Assembly (NCBI GenBank): GCA_947396885.1
Contig: OX377204.1
Location: 1,860,001-1,924,000, forward strand
Direction of reading: 5' to 3'
Length of the DNA: 64,000 nt
Source: Heligmosomoides polygyrus polygyrus
Lineage: Eukaryota; Nematoda; Chromadorea; Rhabditida; Heligmosomidae
This document shows, piece by piece, positions 31,529-39,711 of the stretch. Both the position numbers and the translations under genes were made by a program. Under the pieces are notes generated by a model that worked only from the letters and a program-made list of their open reading frames with translations, had not been told where the DNA came from and made no database searches. Every line of letters starts with the position of its first letter. The first letter of the stretch is position 1.

Positions 31529-32362
31529 TGTCGTGCCCCGGGTGAGTCCGCTGCATCGGTGGTGGAACTCATGCGGCCCTCAACCCGAGGCCACGTGTGA
31601 GGCACAACCGGTGTCGAGGTCTTACCTATGCGCGCTAGCTCTTACTTAACCTGCCACGTGAGGGTGTGGCCCTTATTGCCCCGACTTAGCACACCTCATA
31701 CCAATGCGGATGTTATTTAGGACCTTTCCCGGGACTGCACCTGCGCTGGCCCCCGACGACTCTCGCCCATCTTCACATCACTCGCGTGATACAATTGAAC
31801 CAGCCGACCTTCTGCAGTATTGCCACTGCGCTCAGAATAAACCTTCCCCCGCTCTCGAGTTACGTGACAGTGCGCATTATACATCATACTTCATCTCAAC
31901 CCAACATACAGTCGATACATCAATATGGAACACAATGCCTACGAGTCAAGGCTGAGCCCCGCCAGCTTACCTACGGGTCAGCCCCAAGCGCAAGCCGCAG
32001 ATCCTTCCTCGCTCCTACCCTGGAGCCTGCGCTCACGAGGGCGGTGGCTCGGTCGGTCTCTGCGGTTACCTCTGTAGTCGACACTGCGCGTCCTATCCTG
32101 GTCGTCCTGGAGTCCTGTGCGGCCTGTCGAGTCGAGTCCTGATGGTGTGGACACTGCGCTGACGATGGAGTGCCGGAGCGGAGAGCGGACCGACCGCTCG
32201 GAGCGACGACGAAGCCGAAGACTGCCGGGTGCGCGCGGGAAGGCGTTCATGGTGCGTCGCGGCGCGTGCGCGCGACCGTATGCCCTGCGCGGCGGGACCA
32301 GTGCGCCTCCCAGCGTGTGTGCCCTTGAAGAGTCGTGATGGAGCGTGGCGAACGTCACGACA
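31529..32362 (-). repeat. BEL 3' LTR
   Basis: 834 bp, identical to the other LTR except A here at 31,819 against G at 42,989. Ends form the inverted pair TGTCGTG/CACGACA. ORF-like stretches inside are GC-driven and not genes. Confidence 0.97.
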
Positions 32363-33219
32363 CTGGGGGCGGCGAAAACGAAGATGTTGCTGCGAGGTAT
32401 TGCGCAAGGGACCCGTTACCTACCAACATACAGACACAGTTAACGAGGCTTCCTACTTGGCCTAAACTACCTGAAAAAAGGTCGCGACGTCACTGCGACA
32501 AACTCATTGACAGCGGAGGCTCAGAGGGTTGGGTAGTTGACGATGATGTGACAGGGAACCTACGAGTTAAAATACACGAACAAGGAGAACAAAACACAAA
32601 TACAAATACAATGATATGTGAGTAAGCTTCGATAAATGAGTGATCAATAATGATGATGAGTGGCATACGTGGATCCTCGGCGACGACGAAACGGCATCGT
32701 GATCGGAACTGCGGTTCGAACTCGTACTCGTAGAATCGATGGACGAAACTGCGGTTGACGTTGATGGTGAAGTCGACAGGATGTTGCGTGGTCGAAGGCG
32801 TTGATGACGTCAAACGAGAACGAACTTGGCAAATTTCCTCCTACTAGCGCGTTTTGTGCGCTTTGGATAAGGGTCAGTTTTGCGCGAGGGGGAGAGTTTT
32901 GCCTCGCCATGTTAGTCGAAAGAAAACCCCAAGGGACAAAGTCAAGGCACGTGGAAACACGAGAGAGTACCCAGGGTCAAGCGAAAGAATCAGTTCGCGG
33001 TCTCCCAACCGCTTCCCCAAGGGAGCACTGTACGCCGAAACGTAAGTGCGAAGTCGCTTCTGCGCTTAAGGTGAGTCGAAAATCTACAAATAGAGTTAGA
33101 CGGAACTACGCGGAAATGAACTAGTAGTCTACGAGAGGAAAGAAAAACTAATAAACTACACTATGAGAAGGAAGTGACTACTGCGCTAAGATAGGAAAGA
33201 GACTAGTAGAAGTCTGAAC
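32363..33219 (-). other. BEL 3' untranslated segment
   Basis: Between ORF3 and the 3' LTR. The sense strand just before the LTR reads GCCGCCCCCAG, not a purine tract; the purine-rich strand is the opposite one. The polypurine tract is therefore not identified. Confidence 0.6.
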
Positions 33220-34977
33220 CTACGGCCACCACTTCTTGTTGTCCATGTTGCCTGCGGATCGCCTCAGCTTGGTTTCCCTGACGCCCTTGGCGTGCCTCAT
33301 TGCGGCTTCAAGTCTGTCGTAGAACTCGTGTTCTGGAAAATCGACGATCACGTGCGTATTGCGCTTACAAAAGGGTGTGCAGTGATTGGTACTCTTGCAG
33401 GCCCGACACTTGACTTTCTTAGTGCAGAGCGCCTCGTCGTGCAGTTCCCCGCACTTGAAGCACCTGCCGCTGTTCGCGTGAATCATGAGCCTGCGCGAGA
33501 GATTCGGGACCCTTTCGCACTCCGAAGAGTAGTGATTCTGCGGACAGAAGTAGCACCGCGGAATGCCCGTAGCTGGCTCCTGCGTGGGAATGTAGAGAGG
33601 TTCACGTTGCTGCACGTACTCCCTGAGCGTAGGCGGTGTTGGTGACCTGATGGGTGCGGGAGATGGAGACCTGACCTGAACCGCCCTAGATGGAGGCCTA
33701 GTTGGTACCGGAGCCCTGGAAGGAGCCCTAGAGGCCTGAAATGACTGCTGCGAGGGTGGACGGTCGTGCGATGTTGTGCCTGCGTGCTGAGCAACTGGAG
33801 CGATGGCCTGCTCCCATGGGTTAAGCCTATGACTAGGACCTGGCTGCTCTACAAACTCCTGCAAGAACGATTCATGCAGCGATGGCGTGCTGCTCATGTG
33901 GGCATCTGCGGGTTGTTGTACCAGCGTTGCCACCGGCCTGCGCTCCTCTGCCATCGTGACGAAGACCGCTTGATCGTGGAGCTGTTGGAGCTGCTCCATG
34001 TGCTGGTGATTGAGGCGATTGAGCACATCGTAAGCCTCTGCGACCGCTGCTGTTGCGTATGTGTCCGCTTCGTGTATGTCCTGGAAATAAACACCGTACT
34101 CCGCAAGGACCTCCGCTAGGCGTGGCTGATCGTGACCACGGAAAGCCTGCGGAAATAGCTGCGCGTGAACTGCCGCTTGCCTAGATGTTACGTTGCGAAT
34201 GAGCGTTGTGATGGTGATAATATGCTCGAACAATATCGCTCCTGGCAGTAGCTCACGAGAGTCGGCTATGCGCGTAAGAAGCTCTACGAGTTGTTGCGCG
34301 TGATGACGCATGCCCCTAATACTCTGCACGATGATGTAAACTGCGCTAATGGGGTACCTAGTACGGTCCGCGTCCGACCATTGCGGAAGATAAATCTCCC
34401 GAGTGAAGTTGGATCGGATACTGCGGTAGAAGTCTGAACGTAGGTAGGCGTCTATCTGCACGTAATCGTGCGCTCCTAGATGCGCGATGGAAAAAACCAA
34501 CTCCGGATTAAGCGCAATTGTAAGCTTCTGCATAAGTGCGAGAAGCTGTCGTTCGCCTGATGGGACGCTGGCGTACTGTAGCTCTAAGTCGTCCATGCGA
34601 TCCAGGGTGACCTTGGGATCGCGACGTCTGACCAGAGCGTTGATGCGCTCAATGACTGTGGGACTGCGCTGCGCAACACTAGGATCTACTGCACCTGAAA
34701 GGACTTCCACGTCCGGCTCAACTGCAACTTCCCGGAACTGGTTAAGTTCCTCCACTAGCTGCCTAAGGATCGGCGCTTCGATCTCCGGATCTCGTTGGAG
34801 TATCTGCGCGAAGTGAGCGAACAGAAGATCCCCAGACTCACGTGACTCCTGCGATGCAGTCGGCTGCGCTGACGTGGTGGTAGGCTGCGTCGTAGTCGTG
34901 TTGTCGGCTCGCGACGTCGATGATGTTGTCTGGTCCTGCGCGTTCGTGGTGGTAGTGCGGACTGGTCGGAATGCCAT
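33220..34977 (-). CDS. BEL ORF3: second Gag-like protein with three zinc knuckles
   Basis: 585 codons, uninterrupted. Residues ~1-50 are Thr/Ser/Gln-rich; ~50-370 look mainly helical with no transmembrane segment; ~400-480 are Pro/Ser/Arg-rich (SRAPSRAPVPTRPPSRAV). Then come three CCHC knuckles: CYFCPQNHYSSEC, CFKCGELHDEALC and CRACKSTNHCTPFC. Helical domain, disordered linker and knuckles is the layout of a Gag, yet a separate Gag-protease ORF exists at the 5' end. It lies where other elements carry env, 1,038 bp after pol. A TTTGCCTGTTGCAG acceptor-like site lies ~40 bp before the ATG, so a spliced subgenomic RNA is possible (inference). Role unknown; nucleic-acid binding is likely. Confidence 0.85.
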   Translation of the reverse strand: MAFRPVRTTTTNAQDQTTSSTSRADNTTTTQPTTTSAQPTASQESRESGDLLFAHFAQILQRDPEIEAPILRQLVEELNQFREVAVEPDVEVLSGAVDPSVAQRSPTVIERINALVRRRDPKVTLDRMDDLELQYASVPSGERQLLALMQKLTIALNPELVFSIAHLGAHDYVQIDAYLRSDFYRSIRSNFTREIYLPQWSDADRTRYPISAVYIIVQSIRGMRHHAQQLVELLTRIADSRELLPGAILFEHIITITTLIRNVTSRQAAVHAQLFPQAFRGHDQPRLAEVLAEYGVYFQDIHEADTYATAAVAEAYDVLNRLNHQHMEQLQQLHDQAVFVTMAEERRPVATLVQQPADAHMSSTPSLHESFLQEFVEQPGPSHRLNPWEQAIAPVAQHAGTTSHDRPPSQQSFQASRAPSRAPVPTRPPSRAVQVRSPSPAPIRSPTPPTLREYVQQREPLYIPTQEPATGIPRCYFCPQNHYSSECERVPNLSRRLMIHANSGRCFKCGELHDEALCTKKVKCRACKSTNHCTPFCKRNTHVIVDFPEHEFYDRLEAAMRHAKGVRETKLRRSAGNMDNKKWWP

Positions 34978-36015
34978 GATGAGCGAGTAGGTTGGTTAGA
35001 CCGAATGCTATTACCTGCAACAGGCAAATGGTGCAAACTGAACAACCCGATGGAAACTCTACTCGGATAATGATACGGCATGGTGTTCATGATAGCGGAA
35101 ATGGACATTGCGCGGCGAGGTTACTAGACTAGGAAGGAAACTAAGCCTAAACTACGATAGCATAGAATAGAAGTACGTTACTGCGCGTTAAAACGAATGC
35201 CCAGGATATCTACACTACACTACGATAGGAAAGAAACTACTAGAGTACTAAGAGAGCGGTAGAAGAACTAGAAGAAAAACCGCTAAAGAGCAGCAAAAAT
35301 TACGAATGTGCGCGGCTGTCTACTGTGCAGTAAGAAAAGTGACTAAGGAGTGAAGTGGGCTGGACAACTACGAAAGTAAGGAGAGTAAGGTTAAGATGAT
35401 GAAATACTATGCCCTTTCGGGCTCACTACCGTAACCTAAGCTAGAGAAGGAGAGAAAGAACTAGACATACAGAGACACAGAGAAGAAGACAGATGAACAA
35501 CAAGAGAGAGAACAAAGAAGTGTAGAGTGAGACAAGAGATACTAGAGAAAGTACTAAAAGAGGTTAGAGAAAAAGGAAAACTAGAGTGGGCCATCCAAAA
35601 TCCAAGTGAAGGTACTGCACAACCTTCTTTTTGAAGCTGCAAGCGGGTTAAACTGACAAAGGAGAGAAGGAAGAAGGAAGCGAGCAGATGAAGACAAGAT
35701 GCTGCGCGAAGGTGTAGACAAGCACACATGGAAGGGACAAACTAATACCTGGACACTGCGGAAAATGCTAAATGTAATACTGCGCGTGAAAAATGATAAA
35801 AAATGCAACTGCGGACAATGAACCGTATTAACCGACCGTTATAGACGTAGTGCCGATAGTAAATGACGTCGACCTGAGACCCGAATGCACGCGAAGGTGC
35901 AACGGTACCTCAGGGTATTCTTGTCGGGACCTAGCCCTGCGTAACTCTAGGCTACGCGACGACACACTGAGCCTGTAATAGATGATTGGCAAGGAAAGAC
36001 AGCGGGATGGTGGAA
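34978..36015 (-). other. Spacer between pol and ORF3
   Basis: 1.04 kb without a supported ORF. Purine-rich on the plus strand around 35,430-35,700. It contains the splice-acceptor-like site near 35,013 on the minus strand. The element-wide TGCGC word continues through it. Confidence 0.6.
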
Positions 36016-39000
36016 CTACGTGGTGTTCTTAGGTGTAGTGATGAACTTATGCGCAGTTTTAGCTGCGCGTGCTGGTTGAACCCTAGTCCGCGATGGAACC
36101 TGAGTAGCTGATGGTACATTAACTACTAACTTTGATGCCTTAGGCTCTGAAATCTCGAGCGGGTACAGATGAGAGATAGAACGTTGAAGTACCCTGCCAG
36201 CACTGGTGCGTACACTAGCGGAACGAGCTGCGCCGTCTCTACCTGCGTGTATTTCCACGATGACTGCGAGTGGCCATTGTCCCCTAGGGAGCTTGTCATC
36301 GGCCATGAGTACGACTTGACCTTCGTGCGGAGTGATGTTCGTAGATCGTTGTCTTCGGACTCCTTGTTGGTGACGCTCACGAAGTGCGGATAGGTAGTCC
36401 TGATGCCAAATATCCCAGAACGAGTCAAGAACGCGGATGGACTGTTGGTACCAAGCGGTGAGCTTGTTCGAGGCGTCCTGAAGTTCTGGCTGCTGCGATG
36501 GTGGTAGCTGGATGTCTACCGCTGGAGAAACGAAGTCGATTGGCTTCAGTACATGCGCCAAACTGTCCGACTCCCTGTAGGGAGTTAATGGTCTTGAGTT
36601 GATGACGGATTCGATCTCCACGATGACCGTTTGTAGAACTTCCAGCTGCAGCAATGATCTTCCGACGGTCTTCTTGAACGCTGACTTGAAGAGCGCGACC
36701 ATGCGTTCGTAGAAACCTCCTTTCCATGGCGAGAGAGGTGTTATAAACTTCCAGATGATCTTGCGACTGGAGACATAGTTGGAAACTGTGCGCCATGCTG
36801 AAGGTTCGTAGATGACTTCTGCGATGGTCTTCTCTGCAGCGTGAAACGTAGTCGAATTATCGCTATAGACGAGGTCTGGTCTTCCTCGGCGAGCTAAAAA
36901 CCTGCGAAAGGACAACAAAAATTCTTGTACAGTGTTGTTTAGAACGAGTTCTAAATGTACTGCGCGAGTTGCCAAACAGGTGATTAGACATACCCAAGCT
37001 TTACTAGCTACAGTATGCGCACTTTTGAATGGTATTGGACCTAGATAATCCAAACCGACTGTCTGGAACGGTCTCGAACGTGTGACGCGTTCCTTCGGAA
37101 GGTCCGGCATGCTAGGATAGCGAAACGGAAATGCGTTGAACTTATTACACGTAACGCAAGTGCGAAGTGCTTTAGATACTGTGCGCCGTATAGATGGTAT
37201 AAAGTACGTTTGACGCAAGCTAGCAACCGTTGAGTAAACGCCGGAATGATACTGCGCAAGATGTTGACGGAATATAACGATGTATGTTAGCCTGTGCGAT
37301 GGAACCAAAAGAATAGGTGCTGTCTCGTACGGACCTATACGAGCGGGACAACGGATTACTCCGTCTTCGTCCTTTTTCGCATTCAGCCTTTCGAGATTTG
37401 TCCTCCGCAAGACGTTCTCACTCTCGCGATAGTGCGCGAGGATGATTATGGTTTCTGCGGTAGTAATGTCTTGCACCGTGAATAGCCCAGATGGAGAAAT
37501 TTTGCCTAATAGTGGGAACTTAGATAGCAAGCGTTCCTGTGATGTGGATGAAACCCGATCAAGCATGACAACGCGGAGAAACCTGAGCATGTGTGCCACA
37601 ATACGCACTAACTTAGTGTACCTATTGGTAACTGCAAATGGAACTGTCGACCGGAACACTGTTTTAATCTCAACACTCACGTTCACCGTTTCTTCCTCTG
37701 CGGCGTCGTTGTCCGGGACGATGTTGAAGTCCGTGTCGTTATGCGGCCATTCGGAATGCGGCATGAGTAGAAATTCTGGACCGGACCACCAAATGTGCTC
37801 AGCTGCATCTCTCGTGGACAAGCCACGAGTCGCGCAATCTGCTGGATTGAGTTCTGATGGTACGTAATGGCACTTGGTGCTAATGCCCTGATCCTCGAAT
37901 GCCGAAATGATGGTGTGTATAGCCTGAATTCGATTACGGACGAAGGTCTTAAACGTTTTTGCGGAGTGGATCCAGTGTAGCGTGATTAGAGAATCTGAAA
38001 ACAAGTGAACCGCTGCGAACTTGATACCCAAATGCTTAACTAAGTATTTAGCGAGACGTGCGCTAATCAAGGCTGCCATTAACTCTGCGCGAGGTATGGT
38101 TATAGGTTTGGCTTCGTTAAGGTGTGACTTAGCCATGACCAACCTGGATGTAACTACGCTTTGTGTACGGCAAACCAAGTACGCGCAACACGCATACAAA
38201 CGTTTTGATGCGTCGCCAAAGACGCAAAGCTCAAAAGTTGATGAAGCTGCGCTAGATGGTAAAACGTGCCTAGGGATGGATGGTAGCGGATGTTGGAGAC
38301 TTGCGCATAATTGTGACCACTGATCTAATTCTGCTTGGTCCAAGCGATCATCCCAACCCCTGTTTTTGGCCCATAGATCTTGTATGAAGACCTTGAGGGG
38401 TGAGAGAAATGGTGTTAGCAGACCAAGAGGGTCGTATGTTGACGCAAGTGCGCGTAGAGCTGTACGTTTTGATGTTACCTGAATTCGCAAAGTCTTAAAC
38501 GGGAGACTAAGCGTGTCTCTGTGCGCATTCCAATTGATCCCTAATAGCTTCGCATGAGCAGCGTCCAAAATGCGATCTCGCTTGTCCATAGAGTGGTTGA
38601 CCGTCTCTGAATTGCAGAGAAACTCTCTCAAGTTCATGTGCATAAGCCTGAAAAGAAGTTTCGCGTCGCGATATTTGCGGATAGCTACTGCGCGGTCGTC
38701 TGCGCCTAAAAGAACATTATCGACATAGGTATTGGATTCTACTTCTTTTGCCAACGCGGTGGAATTGCGTTGGAGATACAACTGGATGGATGCTGAAAGC
38801 ATGAATGGCGATGCGTTAACCCCAAATGGTATTCTAGTGAACCGAAATATGCGAAGATTCTGCGACGATGGCGGACGATTTGGATCTTTAACCCACAGAA
38901 AGCGCGTTGCATCTCTTTGAGACTTCTGCAAGCGAATCTGATGAAACGCTTTTTCGACGTCGGCGATGAGCAGGAATCGATGGAGTCTTGCGCGAAGGAG

Positions 39001-39711
39001 AATCGCAACAAGCTCCGGGAGGAGTGTCGGTCCTTGGTAGAGGCAGTCGTTAAGACTGGGAGCACCTCGCTGTTTAGACGAGGCGTCGAACACTACCCTT
39101 AACTTCGTGGTCGACGACGACTCCTTGTAGACGGCCTGATGCGGGATGTAGTAAACGCGATGGTTATCGAACCTGCGCTCATCGACCTCTTCGATATATC
39201 CTGCTTTGTGATGGTCTTCTATCACCTTGACGTAGGTGTTCCAAGCCTGTGGCGACTGTCGTAGTTTCTTGTATTGGTTGACGAGACGACAGTACGCGAG
39301 CTGCTTGTTGTCCTGCAGCTTCGGATGCGCTTCTTTCCATGGGAACTGGACGTAGAGGTAGCCATCGATAAACTTCGAGGTGTTGATGAAGTTGGCAAGA
39401 ATCCGATCTTGCGCTTCGGTATCTGCGTTGGGGTTATGGTCTTCTGTGATGCCTAGTGAGTCGAGTGACCAAAGCCTCTGCACCCACTGTTCTTGTTCCT
39501 CTCCGTCGGCGGCGATGACTGTCGTATAGGAACTCGATGTTTGTTGAGGCGAACCCGAAAAACCGGTAATCCGGAAACGACTGTTCCGAACCTCGTGTGA
39601 GTCAGAACCATGCCCGAAGGCAAGACTACTGGTGCCTCTGGCATGAGGATGTCCCAGTAGTTGTCGATCCCAATGAGCAAGTCCGGGAGAACCGCCTTTT
39701 GGGTGTGACAC
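36016..39711 (-). CDS. pol: BEL pol: reverse transcriptase, RNase H, integrase
   Basis: 1,231 codons, open throughout. Reverse transcriptase has FLLIADVEKAFHQIRL (first Asp) and TYVDNVLLG at 38,718-38,729, where the usual YVDD ends in Asn. RNase H has CVFGDASKRLYA, IPRAELMAAL and HLFSDSLITLHW. Integrase has an HHCC zinc site (QYHSGVYS, then CVTC), Asp in GLDYLGPIPF, Asp in LVYSDNSTTFHA and Glu in WKGGFYERMV. A C-terminal DUF5641-like block (GQVVLMADDKLPRGQWPL) is typical of BEL/Pao. It copies the RNA and integrates the DNA. The frame is -1 relative to gag-protease, overlapping by ~259 bp, so frameshifting is the likely route of expression. The ATG at 39,711 probably is not the true start, since family-like sequence begins only after ~50 residues. 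Confidence 0.95.
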   Translation of the reverse strand: MSHPKGGSPGLAHWDRQLLGHPHARGTSSLAFGHGSDSHEVRNSRFRITGFSGSPQQTSSSYTTVIAADGEEQEQWVQRLWSLDSLGITEDHNPNADTEAQDRILANFINTSKFIDGYLYVQFPWKEAHPKLQDNKQLAYCRLVNQYKKLRQSPQAWNTYVKVIEDHHKAGYIEEVDERRFDNHRVYYIPHQAVYKESSSTTKLRVVFDASSKQRGAPSLNDCLYQGPTLLPELVAILLRARLHRFLLIADVEKAFHQIRLQKSQRDATRFLWVKDPNRPPSSQNLRIFRFTRIPFGVNASPFMLSASIQLYLQRNSTALAKEVESNTYVDNVLLGADDRAVAIRKYRDAKLLFRLMHMNLREFLCNSETVNHSMDKRDRILDAAHAKLLGINWNAHRDTLSLPFKTLRIQVTSKRTALRALASTYDPLGLLTPFLSPLKVFIQDLWAKNRGWDDRLDQAELDQWSQLCASLQHPLPSIPRHVLPSSAASSTFELCVFGDASKRLYACCAYLVCRTQSVVTSRLVMAKSHLNEAKPITIPRAELMAALISARLAKYLVKHLGIKFAAVHLFSDSLITLHWIHSAKTFKTFVRNRIQAIHTIISAFEDQGISTKCHYVPSELNPADCATRGLSTRDAAEHIWWSGPEFLLMPHSEWPHNDTDFNIVPDNDAAEEETVNVSVEIKTVFRSTVPFAVTNRYTKLVRIVAHMLRFLRVVMLDRVSSTSQERLLSKFPLLGKISPSGLFTVQDITTAETIIILAHYRESENVLRRTNLERLNAKKDEDGVIRCPARIGPYETAPILLVPSHRLTYIVIFRQHLAQYHSGVYSTVASLRQTYFIPSIRRTVSKALRTCVTCNKFNAFPFRYPSMPDLPKERVTRSRPFQTVGLDYLGPIPFKSAHTVASKAWVCLITCLATRAVHLELVLNNTVQEFLLSFRRFLARRGRPDLVYSDNSTTFHAAEKTIAEVIYEPSAWRTVSNYVSSRKIIWKFITPLSPWKGGFYERMVALFKSAFKKTVGRSLLQLEVLQTVIVEIESVINSRPLTPYRESDSLAHVLKPIDFVSPAVDIQLPPSQQPELQDASNKLTAWYQQSIRVLDSFWDIWHQDYLSALRERHQQGVRRQRSTNITPHEGQVVLMADDKLPRGQWPLAVIVEIHAGRDGAARSASVRTSAGRVLQRSISHLYPLEISEPKASKLVVNVPSATQVPSRTRVQPARAAKTAHKFITTPKNTT

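Noticed and set aside
31978..32407. Long GC-rich open frames inside the LTRs
   Set aside because: Present identically in both LTRs on several frames, with no motif; composition artefacts.
33220..34977. env gene of the BEL element
   Set aside because: No signal peptide, transmembrane helix or fusion-like segment; zinc knuckles point to nucleic-acid binding.
37442..37867. Plus-strand frames across pol
   Set aside because: Antisense shadows of the BEL polyprotein.
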